NCBI RefSeq assembly: GCF_000730625.1
Contig: NZ_BBIT01000011.1
Coordinates: 37,365 to 101,364 of the forward strand
Direction: 5' to 3'
Source of the DNA: Pseudomonas oryzihabitans NBRC 102199
Lineage (GTDB): Bacteria; Pseudomonadota; Gammaproteobacteria; Pseudomonadales; Pseudomonadaceae
DNA: 64,000 nt
Part shown: positions 40,253-48,942 of the stretch, one piece after another
Position numbering within the stretch: position 1 is the first letter of the stretch
Layout: every line of letters begins with the position of its first letter
Notes under the pieces: model-generated
Told to the model about the DNA's origin: nothing
The model's database searches: none
The model's input: the letters and a program-made list of their open reading frames with translations, nothing else
Position numbers and translations under genes: made by a program

Positions 40253-41500
40253 ATGACCGGATCCTATATCCACGTACCTGCGCCGTCCGGCGCCTTCGAC
40301 GCCTACTTCGTGCCCTCCATCGACGGTCGCGGTCCGGGCATCGTCCTGTGCCAGGAGATCTTCGGCGTCAACGCCGCCATGCGCGCCGTGGCCGACCAAC
40401 TGGCCGAGGAGGGCTACAGCGTGCTGGTGCCGGACCTCTACTGGCGCCAGGCGCCGCGCATCGAACTGGGCTACACCCCCGAGGATTTCGAAAAGGCCTT
40501 CGGTCACTACCAGGCCTTCGACGAGGGACTGGGCGTGGTGGACATCGGCGCCGCCCTCGACCATCTGCGCAGTCGTCCCGAGGTAAGCGACGCCGGCCTT
40601 GGTGTGGTGGGTTACTGCCTGGGCGGCAAGCTGGCCTACCTGGCAGCCTGTCGACTGCCCCAGGTGGCCTGCGCCGTCGGCTACTACGGCGTCGGTATCG
40701 AGAAGGCCCTGGGGGAATTGGAAGGACTGCGCGGCCGGCTGGTCCTGCACTTCGCCGAAGCCGACCAGTTCTGTCCGGAACCGGCGCGGGAGGCCATCCT
40801 CGCCGCCCTGGCCACGGTGCCGGCCACGGAAGGCTATGTCTATCCGGGCGTCGACCATGCCTTCGCCCGGCCGGGCGGCCATCACTACGACAAGCCCGCC
40901 GCGCTGCTGGCCCACGAGCGCACCATCGCCGCGCTACGCCGCACCATCGGCCCGGACTACAACCTCTCGGCGCTGTGGGAAGAACATATCCGCCACGAAT
41001 TCGATACCCGCGACGTGCCGGCGACCATGGCTACCATGGTGCCCGAGCCCTACGTCAACCATATCCCGACCATGACCGGCGGGGTCGGCTATCGCGAGCT
41101 AGCGCGCTTCTATCGCTATCACTTCGTGCATGGCAATCCCAAGGACATGAAGCTCACGCCGATCTCGCGCACCGTGGGTGCCTCGCAGATCGTCGACGAA
41201 TTCGTCATGAGCTTCACCCACGACGAGGCCATCGACTGGATGCTGCCGGGCGTCGCGCCGACCGGCCGCCATGTCGAGATCCCCATGCTGGGGGTGGTGA
41301 AGTTTCGCGGACCCAAGCTCTACCACGAGCACATCTACTGGGATCAGGCCAGCGTGCTGGTGCAGATCGGCCTGCTCGACCCCCAGGGGTTACCGGTGGC
41401 GGGCGCCGAGACCGCGCACAAGCTGCTCGACGAGACGCTGCCATCCAACACCCTGATGCCGAGCTGGGCTTCCAGCGCCGGCAAGTCCATCGAGGAGTGA
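40253..41500 (+). CDS. iifA: IifA-like protein: dienelactone-hydrolase fold fused to an NTF2/SnoaL-like domain
   Basis: The N-terminal half (about 1-230) is a dienelactone-hydrolase-type alpha/beta hydrolase with nucleophile Cys122 in VGYCLGGKLA and the acid/base residues in FAEADQF and GVDHAFARPG. The C-terminal half (about 245-400) is NTF2/SnoaL-like (FTHDEAIDWMLPG, VEIPMLGVVKFRGPKLYHEHIYWD). In the indole route of Acinetobacter, IifA is a cofactor-free oxygenase turning 3-hydroxyindolin-2-one into anthranilate; this gene's place before an SDR and a StyA-like enzyme points to that role. ATG 40253 has GGAG upstream; 40217 is an alternative. The stop is 4 bases from the SDR start. Confidence 0.68.
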   Translation: MTGSYIHVPAPSGAFDAYFVPSIDGRGPGIVLCQEIFGVNAAMRAVADQLAEEGYSVLVPDLYWRQAPRIELGYTPEDFEKAFGHYQAFDEGLGVVDIGAALDHLRSRPEVSDAGLGVVGYCLGGKLAYLAACRLPQVACAVGYYGVGIEKALGELEGLRGRLVLHFAEADQFCPEPAREAILAALATVPATEGYVYPGVDHAFARPGGHHYDKPAALLAHERTIAALRRTIGPDYNLSALWEEHIRHEFDTRDVPATMATMVPEPYVNHIPTMTGGVGYRELARFYRYHFVHGNPKDMKLTPISRTVGASQIVDEFVMSFTHDEAIDWMLPGVAPTGRHVEIPMLGVVKFRGPKLYHEHIYWDQASVLVQIGLLDPQGLPVAGAETAHKLLDETLPSNTLMPSWASSAGKSIEE

Positions 41501-41504
41501 GGCC

Positions 41505-42299
41505 ATGAGTCTGCATTCCCTCGACGGCAAGACGGTGGTCATCAGCGGCAGCGCCACCCTGATCGGCCAGGCGGTGGCCGAGACGCTGGTCGCGGCAGGC
41601 GCCCGGGTAGCCCTGCTGGACATCGACCCGAATGGCGCGGCCGGTGCCGAGGTGCTCGGCGATGCGGCCTTCTTCCAGACCGTGGACCTGACCGATGACG
41701 CAGCCTTGGCGCTCGCGGTAGCCGCCATCCGCGAACGCTTCGGCGCAGTGGCCGGCCTGGTCAACCTGGCCTGTACCTATCTCGACGATGGCCTGGAGTC
41801 GTCGCGCGGCGACTGGCTCAAGGCGCTGGACGTGAACCTGGTGTCGGCGGTGATGCTGGCCAAGGCGCTGCACCCCGACCTCAAGGCGCGGCGCGGGGCC
41901 GTGGTCAACTTCACCTCCATCTCCGCCGACTGCGCCCAGACCGGTCGCTGGCTCTACCCGGTGTCCAAGGCGGCGCTCAAGCAACTGACTCGCAGCATGG
42001 CGCTGGACCTGGCGGCGGACGGCATCCGCGTCAACTCGGTGTCGCCGGGCTGGACCTGGTCGCGGGTGATCGCCGAGGTCAGCGGCGGGGATCGCGCTCA
42101 CGCCGACCGCGTCGCCGCCGACTTCCATCTGCTCGGCCGCCTCGGCGAGCCGGCGGAAGTGGCCCAGGTGGTCGCCTTCCTCTTGTCGCCGGCGGCGAGT
42201 TTCGTCACCGGCGCCGACTACGCCGTGGACGGTGGTTATTCGGTCATGGGACCGGAGCGCAACCAGCCGGCCATTCCACGCCTCGCCGAACGGGAGTGA
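41505..42299 (+). CDS. iifB: IifB-like SDR (indole-2,3-dihydrodiol dehydrogenase)
   Basis: A 264-residue short-chain dehydrogenase with an unusual cofactor motif GSATLIG in place of GxxxGIG, NLAC in place of NNAG, and the catalytic YPVSK. In the known indole route an SDR oxidises indole-2,3-dihydrodiol to 3-hydroxyindolin-2-one. It sits between the iifA- and iifC-like genes with 4-base gaps on its left side, so it is part of the same operon. The deviant Gly-motif suggests a specialised clade. Confidence 0.68.
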   Translation: MSLHSLDGKTVVISGSATLIGQAVAETLVAAGARVALLDIDPNGAAGAEVLGDAAFFQTVDLTDDAALALAVAAIRERFGAVAGLVNLACTYLDDGLESSRGDWLKALDVNLVSAVMLAKALHPDLKARRGAVVNFTSISADCAQTGRWLYPVSKAALKQLTRSMALDLAADGIRVNSVSPGWTWSRVIAEVSGGDRAHADRVAADFHLLGRLGEPAEVAQVVAFLLSPAASFVTGADYAVDGGYSVMGPERNQPAIPRLAERE

Positions 42300-42375
42300 T
42301 GCCATGCAGAACCCCTTCTGGCGCCTGTTCAACGGCTTCACCCCCACCCGCAACTCGACTCCCCGGAGAACCTCC

Positions 42376-43614
42376 ATGCGTCGTATCGCCATCGTCGGGG
42401 CCGGCCAGGCCGGCCTGCAACTGGGCCTGGGCCTGCTCGCCCAGGGCTACCATGTCACCCTCACCACCAACCGCACCGGCGAGCAGGTGCGCGCTGGCAA
42501 GGTCATGTCCAGCCAGTGCATGTTCAACACCTCATTGCAGACCGAGCGCGACCTGGGGTTGAATTTCTGGGAAGATCAATGCCCCGCGGTGGAAGGCATC
42601 GGCCTGGCCGTCCCCGATCCCGTGCACCCAGACCGTCCCGCCTTCCAGTGGAGCGCCCGCCTGGAGCGCTATGCCCAGGCGGTGGACCAGCGCCTGAAGA
42701 TGCCGGCCTGGATGGACGAATTCGAGCGCCGCGGTGGCGAGCTGATCATCCAGGACGTCGGCTTGGCCGAGCTGGAAACCCTGAGTGCCAGCCACGACCT
42801 GACCCTGCTGGCCGCCGGCAAGGGCGAGGTGGTCAACCTGTTCGCCCGGGATACCGAGCGCACCGTCTTCCAGCAGCCGCAACGCGCCCTGGCGCTGACC
42901 TACGTGAAGGGCATGACGCCCATGTCGCCCTATTCGCGGGTGGCCTTCAACCTCGTCCCCGGCGTGGGCGAGTACTTCGTCTTCCCCGCGCTGACCCTGA
43001 GCGGACCCTGCGAGATCATGGTCTTCGAAGGTATCCCCGGCGGCCCCATGGACTGCTGGCAGGACGTCACCTCGCCGGAACAGCACCTGGAGCGCAGCCT
43101 GGAGATCGTCCGCCGCTTCGCGCCCTGGGAGGCCGAGCGCTGCCAGAATCTGGAGCTGACCGACGCCGGTGGCGTGCTGGCCGGGCGCTTCACCCCCATG
43201 GTGCGCAAGCCGGTGCTGCGCCTGCCCTCGGGCCGGCCGGTGTTCGGCATGGCCGACGCCCTGGTGGTCAACGATCCCATCACCGGCCAGGGCTCCAACA
43301 ATGCCGCCAAGTGCAGCAAGGTCTATCTGGAGGCCATCCTCGCCCAGGGCGATGCCGCCTTCACCCCGGATTGGATGCACCGGACCTTCGAGCGCTACTG
43401 GGACTATGCCGGCGAGGTGGTGAAGTGGACCAACAGCCTGCTGACCCCGCCACCACCGCACATCCTCGATCTGCTCGGCGCCGCCAGCCAGTCCCACGCC
43501 ATCGCCTCGCGCATCGTCAACGCCTTCGACGATCCCCGCCGTTTCGCCCCCTGGTGGTTCGAAGCGGAGGCCTGCCAGGGCTTCCTGCGTGAACACCTGA
43601 ACCAGGCTGCCTGA
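42376..43614 (+). CDS. iifC: IifC/StyA-like FAD-dependent indole (styrene-type) monooxygenase
   Basis: Two-component flavoprotein oxygenase of the StyA type. The N-terminal Rossmann fold MRRIAIVGAGQAGLQLGLGL binds FAD; FGMADALVVNDPITGQGSNN is the second flavin contact, and KVMSSQCMFNTSLQTERDLG and TLLAAGKGEV are StyA-family blocks. It should epoxidise indole with FADH2 from the next gene product; such enzymes can also form indigo. ATG 42376 has GGAG and begins at the conserved fold. A second ATG at 42304, also with GGGAG, would add 24 residues. Confidence 0.82.
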   Translation: MRRIAIVGAGQAGLQLGLGLLAQGYHVTLTTNRTGEQVRAGKVMSSQCMFNTSLQTERDLGLNFWEDQCPAVEGIGLAVPDPVHPDRPAFQWSARLERYAQAVDQRLKMPAWMDEFERRGGELIIQDVGLAELETLSASHDLTLLAAGKGEVVNLFARDTERTVFQQPQRALALTYVKGMTPMSPYSRVAFNLVPGVGEYFVFPALTLSGPCEIMVFEGIPGGPMDCWQDVTSPEQHLERSLEIVRRFAPWEAERCQNLELTDAGGVLAGRFTPMVRKPVLRLPSGRPVFGMADALVVNDPITGQGSNNAAKCSKVYLEAILAQGDAAFTPDWMHRTFERYWDYAGEVVKWTNSLLTPPPPHILDLLGAASQSHAIASRIVNAFDDPRRFAPWWFEAEACQGFLREHLNQAA

Positions 43615-43624
43615 GGAGCCCACC

Positions 43625-44152
43625 ATGACGATAGACGCGCTGGATCTCATCGCCGCCGACCCGGCCAACCCGCGGGCGCTGCGCAACCTGCTGGGGCAAT
43701 TCGCCACCGGCGTCACGGTGATCACCACCCGCGGCCGTGACGGGCGCAAGGTAGGGATGACCGCCAATTCCTTCTCCTCGGTGTCCCTGGAGCCGCCGCT
43801 GGTGCTCTGGAGCCTGGCCCGCCAGGCGCCGAGCCTGCCGGACTTCCTCGCCGCCAGCCACTTCGCCATCCATGTGCTGGGCAGCGACCAGCACCAGCTT
43901 TCCGGCCACTTCGCGCGGCCGGCGGAGGACAAGTTCGCCGGTATCGCCCACGTCGAGGGCACCGCTGGCGTGCCGTTGCTGGAGGAGGCGGTGGCCACCC
44001 TGATCTGCCGCAACCACGTCCAGTACGAGGGTGGCGACCACCTGATCTTCCTTGGCGAGATCGAGCACTACCGACACAGCGGCGGAGAACCGCTGGTCTT
44101 CCACGCCGGCCAGTACCGGGTCGCCAGCGCGCATCCGGCGCTGAGCGCCTGA
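43625..44152 (+). CDS. iifD: Flavin reductase, StyB/HpaC type (IifD-like)
   Basis: Supplies reduced FAD to the preceding oxygenase, using NAD(P)H. The 175-residue protein has the family motifs GQFATGVTVITTRG, GMTANSFSSVSLEPPLVLWSL, FAIHVLGSDQ and DHLIFLGEIE. It lies 10 bases after the oxygenase gene. The tight spacing supports a two-component system. Confidence 0.88.
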   Translation: MTIDALDLIAADPANPRALRNLLGQFATGVTVITTRGRDGRKVGMTANSFSSVSLEPPLVLWSLARQAPSLPDFLAASHFAIHVLGSDQHQLSGHFARPAEDKFAGIAHVEGTAGVPLLEEAVATLICRNHVQYEGGDHLIFLGEIEHYRHSGGEPLVFHAGQYRVASAHPALSA

Positions 44153-44249
44153 GCCTCGGCAGCGCCCGTCGATTCCACTCGATCGGCGGGCGCTGCCCTT
44201 TCGAATCTGCCTTTCGCGAGCACGAACAGCCGTATTCAAGGAGCCTTGC

Positions 44250-45182
44250 ATGACCCGGATTCGCTATCTTTCCCTCGCCGGTGCCCTGGTTGCCGGAACC
44301 GCCCAGGCCTATGACCTGCCGGTGGTCAACCTCGGCCTCACCAGCTTTCTCGACGGCGGTCTGCCTGCGGGCAACGGCTGGTACCTGCAGCAGTATTTCC
44401 AGAACTACAGCAGCCATCGGCTGACCGATCAAAACGGTGACAAGCTGGGGCTGCCGAAGACCAAGCTGGACTACCAGGTATCGGTGACCCAGCTCAGCTA
44501 CGTATCGGACCTGCGCCTGGGCAACGGCAACCTGGGTCTGAACATGTTGCTGCCGGTGGTGACGCGGATGAAGGTCGACGACGGCCTGAACAACGCGGCG
44601 CTCAAGGACCAGGGTGGCGTGGGCGATCTGCTGATAGGACCCTTCATCCAGTTCGATCCGGTGATGGGCGCCAATGGCCCGCGGTTCGTCCAGCGTGTCG
44701 AGTTCCAGATCAACGTGCCCACCGGCGAGTACGACCGCGACAAGGACATCAATCCCGGCAACCATGCCTGGTCGTTCGACCCCTATTGGGCCGCCACCTA
44801 CTGGTTCACCCCGAACTGGACCGTCTCGGTGCGCGCCCACTACCTCTACAACTTCAAGAACGACAAGCCGAGCTATGCCTTCGGCGATGTCTCCGACATC
44901 CAGGCCGGCCAGGCGCTGCACGCCAACTTCGCCACCGAATACGCCGTCACCCCGCAACTGCGCCTGGGCATCAACGGCTACTGGCTCAAGCAGATCACCG
45001 ACACCCAGGTCGACGGCCACGACGTCTCCGGTCGGCGCGAACAGGTCTGGGCCATCGGCCCGGGCGGCATGTACAGCTTTTCCAAGAACGACCACCTGGT
45101 GGCCAACGCCTACTTCGAGCAGGACGCGGAGAACCGTCCCGAAGGCAGCCGGGTGCAGGTGCGCTACATCCACCACTTCTGA
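44250..45182 (+). CDS. Outer-membrane channel of the phenol MetA-pathway (SphA) family
   Basis: A 310-residue exported barrel protein: signal peptide ending at GTAQA, then many amphipathic strands ending HHF. FIQFDPVMGANGPRFVQRVEFQINVPTGEYDRDKDINPGNHAWSFDPYWA is the signature region of the transporter family associated with phenol and aromatic catabolic operons, here at about 130-180. Likely lets indole or related aromatics through the outer membrane. It ends the indole operon and is followed by a strong terminator. Confidence 0.8.
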   Translation: MTRIRYLSLAGALVAGTAQAYDLPVVNLGLTSFLDGGLPAGNGWYLQQYFQNYSSHRLTDQNGDKLGLPKTKLDYQVSVTQLSYVSDLRLGNGNLGLNMLLPVVTRMKVDDGLNNAALKDQGGVGDLLIGPFIQFDPVMGANGPRFVQRVEFQINVPTGEYDRDKDINPGNHAWSFDPYWAATYWFTPNWTVSVRAHYLYNFKNDKPSYAFGDVSDIQAGQALHANFATEYAVTPQLRLGINGYWLKQITDTQVDGHDVSGRREQVWAIGPGGMYSFSKNDHLVANAYFEQDAENRPEGSRVQVRYIHHF

Positions 45183-45215
45183 CCGGACGGAGTTCAGCTC
45201 CCTTCGTCCACTTTC

Positions 45216-45246
45216 AAGCCTGCCGGGGATGGCAGGCTTTTTTTTG
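45216..45246 (+). terminator. Terminator of the indole operon
   Basis: Arms AAGCCTGCC (45216-45224) and GGCAGGCTT (45231-45239) around a GGGGAT loop, then a T9 run ending at 45246. Confidence 0.93.
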
Positions 45247-45789
45247 CACGGCGTTTGGGCGGTAAGCTCAACCAAGGGCGTGTCCAGGTGGTTCAGATAT
45301 AGCGGCAGACGATGCGGGGTGGCGCCGGAGGTTATGGTCCTATTGGTCTTGGACGGTTGCGCCGTCTCATTCCAACCTCCGGCTCATTGAGGCCATGGCG
45401 GTCCGCCGTTGCGACCGCTCCTACGGCATCACTCACTTCTGTAGACGTCGATAACCGTAGCGTGGAAAACGGCGCAGCCTTTTCCACTGGAATCCGTCGC
45501 GATGCGTGCCCTCACCCCAACCCTCTCCCGAGGGGAGAGGGGGCTATCGGAGCAGGTGTTCGTCTTTCAAGGTTTTAGCAAGATCCTGATCAATCTGAAG
45601 CCCTCACCTTGGTAACAGCTTTCTCAGAACTGCCATGGGTCGCGGCCAGTCGGGTGAGCGCAACGAAGCTCAACAGAAAGGGTTCGCCGGGCGCTCCGGG
45701 CCAAGCGGTGGAACCAGATAGAGGCTGCAGGAAGATTCGTGCCTGTTGGGTTTCGACGGCAAGGCTGTCTCAGCCCAACCTTAAAAAGC
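45247..45789. other. Gene-free stretch with inverted repeats
   Basis: Over 540 bases between two convergent operon ends without a credible gene. It contains a 10-bp inverted repeat GCCGGAGGTT (45324) / AACCTCCGGC (45374) enclosing a second hairpin (GACGGTTGCGCCGTC), and a REP-like hairpin at 45511-45543. It looks like accumulated intergenic repeat elements. Confidence 0.5.
45511..45543. repeat. REP-like hairpin
   Basis: Arms CCCTCTCCC (45521-45529) and GGGAGAGGG (45533-45541) with a GAG loop, preceded by CTCACCCCAA. Such elements are dispersed in Pseudomonas intergenic regions. Confidence 0.7.
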
Positions 45790-45822
45790 AATAAGCCCGG
45801 CAGGCGAGCTGTCGGGCTTATT
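45790..45822 (-). terminator. Terminator of antABC
   Basis: AATAAGCCCG-G-CAG pairs with CTG-T-CGGGCTTATT; on the minus strand the hairpin runs into a T5 run. It ends the antABC transcript. Confidence 0.85.
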
Positions 45823-45840
45823 GAAAGAGGCAGCGCAGCG

Positions 45841-46875
45841 TTAACGCGTAGACGCACTCTGCAGGAATTTCTCGCTATACAGCCGCGTCTCCTCGCCCAA
45901 CCCCTGCTGGTCGAGCCAGGTCTTGACCGCCTCGACCATGGGCGGCGGGCCGCAGAGATAGAGGTCGCAGGCCTGGTCGGTGAGGAAGCGCCGGTCGAAG
46001 TGCTCGGGGATATAGCCGCTGAGGCCCTGCCACGCCGGACCCGGCTGGCTGACCACGGGCTGGTAGTCGAAGTCGGCGATGCGCGCGCGGTAGGCCTCCA
46101 GCCGGGCGCCCTCGCAGAGATCCTGCTCCTGGGTGACGCCATAGAACAGCCGCACCGGCTGGCCGCAGCCGCCTTTCTCGGCCATCTCGTCGAGCATGCC
46201 GAGGAAGGCCGACAGGCCCGTGCCGCCCGCCACCAGCACCAGCGGCCGCTCCACCTGGCGGAGATAGAAGCTGCCCAGGGGTGCCTCCAGTTCCAGGTTG
46301 AGGCCCGGCTGGCAGCGTTCGCGCAGGAAGTTGCTCATCACCCCATCCGGCAGCAGACGGATGAGGAATTGCAGCTGGTTCTGCGCATTGGGCCGGTTGG
46401 CGAAGGAGTAGGCGCGCCAGTCATCGGTGCCGGGGATACGCAGCCGCGCGTACTGGCCTGGGAGGAATTGCAGCTGCCGGGGGGCAGAACTGGCGTCCAG
46501 GTGCAGGATGGCGGTGGTGGCCGAGACCAGCTCCACCGAGATCACCTGGCCACTGATGCGCTCGGGCTCGGCGGCGTGGCAGAGGCTGGAGTCGTGGTCG
46601 AAATAGAAGGCGGCGTCGGAGGTCACCCGGGTCTGGCAGGCGAGCATCTTGCGCTGCGCCAGGTCACGCTCGGAAAGGGCTTCCTCGTCGACGTAATCCT
46701 GGCTGTAGGCGCCGGCTTCGCAGCGCCCCTGGCAGGTGCCGCAGACGCCTTCGCGGCAGTCCAGCGGCAGGCTGATGCCCTGGCGCAGGGCCGCGTCCAG
46801 CAGCAGTTCGTTGGGCTTCACCGCGATGAACAGCGTCTTGCCGTCGGCGAAGCTCAGAGCGACGTTGTGGCTCAT
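45841..46875 (-). CDS. antC: Anthranilate 1,2-dioxygenase reductase AntC
   Basis: Reductase passing electrons from NADH to the dioxygenase. The N-terminal plant-type [2Fe-2S] ferredoxin has Cys40, Cys45, Cys48 and Cys80; the FAD domain has the RAYSFAN motif, and the NAD domain GGTGLSAFLG and CGPPPMVEAV. Length 344. It follows antB after 10 bases. Similar reductases occur in benzoate dioxygenase; the absence of a benD-like gene and the neighbouring indole genes favour anthranilate. Confidence 0.88.
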   Translation of the reverse strand: MSHNVALSFADGKTLFIAVKPNELLLDAALRQGISLPLDCREGVCGTCQGRCEAGAYSQDYVDEEALSERDLAQRKMLACQTRVTSDAAFYFDHDSSLCHAAEPERISGQVISVELVSATTAILHLDASSAPRQLQFLPGQYARLRIPGTDDWRAYSFANRPNAQNQLQFLIRLLPDGVMSNFLRERCQPGLNLELEAPLGSFYLRQVERPLVLVAGGTGLSAFLGMLDEMAEKGGCGQPVRLFYGVTQEQDLCEGARLEAYRARIADFDYQPVVSQPGPAWQGLSGYIPEHFDRRFLTDQACDLYLCGPPPMVEAVKTWLDQQGLGEETRLYSEKFLQSASTR

Positions 46876-46885
46876 GGCGGTGGCC

Positions 46886-47377
46886 TCAGAGATGGTAGAA
46901 GTCGAGTACGGAGTTGATGACGTCGTTGAGCAGCAGCACCTGCTTGCGGGCGATACGAAAGTCGCCGTCCACCTCGCGCAGGTGATAGGTCACCTGGCCG
47001 TAGAACTGCTCGGACACCCCGTGGCGGGCATAGAGCGTCAGCCAGCCGGCGCGCACCTCCAGCAGACCGTCGTCAGCCCGGGCGACGCGTACGTTGCTGA
47101 TCTGGTGCAGGGTGCGCGGCAGTGGCGTGGAGGCGGCCGACTTGCCGGTGCGCAGGCGGAACACCCGGTCCTCCAGGCCGGAGCGGTCGGCGTAGTAGAT
47201 ATAGGAGAGACCCTGGGTGGGATCGGTCACGTACTCGTGCTCGCTGATCCATTGCGGCAGGTGGAAGACGCTGTCGGCCTCGAACAGCGCCAGATAGGCG
47301 TCCCAGTCCTGGGCATCGCAGAGCGCGGCCTGGCGATAGAGGAATTGCTCCACGGCGTATTGCAGATCAGGGTTCAT
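46886..47377 (-). CDS. antB: Anthranilate 1,2-dioxygenase small subunit AntB
   Basis: Beta subunit of the terminal dioxygenase, structural in role. 163 residues with NTF2-like fold patterns QDWDAYLALFEADSVFHLP and RTLHQISNVRV, ending VLLLNDVINSVLDFYHL. The start overlaps the antA stop by four bases (ATGA type), so translation is coupled. Confidence 0.9.
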   Translation of the reverse strand: MNPDLQYAVEQFLYRQAALCDAQDWDAYLALFEADSVFHLPQWISEHEYVTDPTQGLSYIYYADRSGLEDRVFRLRTGKSAASTPLPRTLHQISNVRVARADDGLLEVRAGWLTLYARHGVSEQFYGQVTYHLREVDGDFRIARKQVLLLNDVINSVLDFYHL

Positions 47378-48762
47378 GCCGACACCTCCGTCGGTTGCAG
47401 GGCTTTGTTGGCCAGGCCGTCGAGCAGGAAGCGCTGCCAGGCGCCGTGCTGGTTCACATAGAGGCCTTCATGGGTGAATTCGGTACCGGTGAGTACCGGC
47501 TGGATGCCCAGGGCCTCGCTGTTCACGGTGGGGCCGGCGGTCCAGCGATGATGGCCGCGGGAGATGTCGTTCCAGCGCTCCAGGCGGGCCTGAAAGCCGC
47601 GCTGGGCCTCGCGGAATTCCACCAGATCGTCGGGCGTACCCATGCCGGAGACGTTGAAGAAGTCCTCGAACTGGCGGATGCGGTTGGTGCGGTCGGCGGG
47701 CGCCTCGCCCTTGACGCCGATGCACTGGCTGATGATCTCGGTCTTGTTCCAGGCCACCGGCCGCACGATGCGCAGCTGGGAGCTGATCTGGTCCATGAAG
47801 AACAGGCTGGGGTAGATGTTGAGGTTGCGCAGGCGATGCATCATCCACTCGGCGCGGGCCTGGCCGTATTCCTCGACCAGGCGCGGCATCACGCTGGCGT
47901 AGCCGGGGCGCACCGTGGGGTTGGGCATGTCGCTGAACAGCAGGCTGTGGCCATTCCTGAAGGAGAACCAGCCATCGTCGGTCTCGGCATCGCCGGCGCC
48001 GAGCTTGCTGTAGTCCAGGGTGCTGCTGGCACCGCCTTTCTCGGCGTTGACCTGCTGGCGGTGCTGCACGGTGGAGACGTAGTTGTAGTGCACGGTGCTG
48101 ACGTGATAACCGTCGAGGCCGTTCTCGTTCTGCAGCTTCCAGTTGCCGTCGTAGGTGTAGGTGGACTTGCCCGGCAGGATCTCCAGCTCACCGGTGGGGG
48201 ACTGGGCCACCATCATGTCGAAGAAGACCTTGGCGTCGCCCAGGTAGTCTTCCAGGGAATCACTGCCCTGGGTGTCCAGGCTGACGAAGACGAAGCCCTT
48301 GTAGCTCTGGATGCGCGCCTTCTTCAGGCCGCGGGTGGCCTTGTCGAAGCCATCGGGGTACTCGCCCGGCGCCTTGACCTTCACCAGGCGGCCGTCGCTC
48401 TTGTAGCACCAGGCGTGGAAGGGGCAGGTGAAGGTGGACTGGTTGCCGCGCGCCACGCGGGTGAGGGTGGCGCCACGGTGCTGGCAGGCGTTGATCAGCG
48501 CGTGCAGCTCGCCGTTGCCGTCACGGGTGATGATCAGCGGCTGGCGGCCGGCGCGCATCGTGACGAAGTCGTGGGGCTTGGCGATCTCGCTTTCGTGGCA
48601 GGCGTAGATCCAGACCTTCTCGAAGATCAGCTCCATTTCCAGCTCGAACAGCTCGGGTTCGGTGAAGAGATCGCGGGCGATGCGATAGACGCCGTCGGCC
48701 GGACGGAAGTCCAGGCAACCTTGGATGTAATCCTGCCATTGGGCAATGCTGCGGGTGCTCAT
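47374..48762 (-). CDS. antA: Anthranilate 1,2-dioxygenase large subunit AntA
   Basis: Catalytic alpha subunit, making catechol, CO2 and ammonia from anthranilate. The Rieske [2Fe-2S] ligands are Cys93, His95, Cys113 and His116 (ACQHRGA and CPFHAWCY), and the mononuclear iron site includes the histidines of NGLDGYHVSTVHYNYV. 462 residues, in the usual range. First gene of antABC; an AraC-type regulator is divergent with a 180-base gap. Confidence 0.92.
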   Translation of the reverse strand: MSTRSIAQWQDYIQGCLDFRPADGVYRIARDLFTEPELFELEMELIFEKVWIYACHESEIAKPHDFVTMRAGRQPLIITRDGNGELHALINACQHRGATLTRVARGNQSTFTCPFHAWCYKSDGRLVKVKAPGEYPDGFDKATRGLKKARIQSYKGFVFVSLDTQGSDSLEDYLGDAKVFFDMMVAQSPTGELEILPGKSTYTYDGNWKLQNENGLDGYHVSTVHYNYVSTVQHRQQVNAEKGGASSTLDYSKLGAGDAETDDGWFSFRNGHSLLFSDMPNPTVRPGYASVMPRLVEEYGQARAEWMMHRLRNLNIYPSLFFMDQISSQLRIVRPVAWNKTEIISQCIGVKGEAPADRTNRIRQFEDFFNVSGMGTPDDLVEFREAQRGFQARLERWNDISRGHHRWTAGPTVNSEALGIQPVLTGTEFTHEGLYVNQHGAWQRFLLDGLANKALQPTEVSA

Positions 48763-48840
48763 CAGGGGTGTCCTCTAGGGTGAGACTCACCTCGATTGAA
48801 GCCCCGCCACCCCAACCCCTCTATCCGCTTTTTCACTGAT

Positions 48841-48868
48841 CGCTAGCCGGATTTTTTCGCTCGCCGGA
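48841..48868. promoter_or_regulatory. Direct repeats in the antA/AraC divergent promoter region
   Basis: CGCTAGCCGGA (48841-48851) and CGCTCGCCGGA (48858-48868) differ at one base and are 17 bases apart. Direct repeats in a divergent operator are typical of AraC/XylS sites. The position is about 80 bases from antA and 75 from the regulator. Confidence 0.4.
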
Positions 48869-48942
48869 CTGGCCTGCACTCTGCGGATAGTGGCGGCGGC
48901 ACGCGGCGTGCAGCATGGAACCAGCCAGCGGAGGAGCCCAGC

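Noticed and set aside
38116..41508. A 1130-residue plus-strand open frame over catB, catR and iifA
   Set aside because: It is a high-GC shadow: the frame crosses three well-supported genes on both strands, and its sequence is Arg/Gly/Ala-rich low complexity.
45841..48762. Benzoate dioxygenase (benABC) as identity of the Rieske operon
   Set aside because: Possible, but no benD-like or benzoate transporter gene is present, and an anthranilate-forming operon is adjacent; anthranilate fits better.
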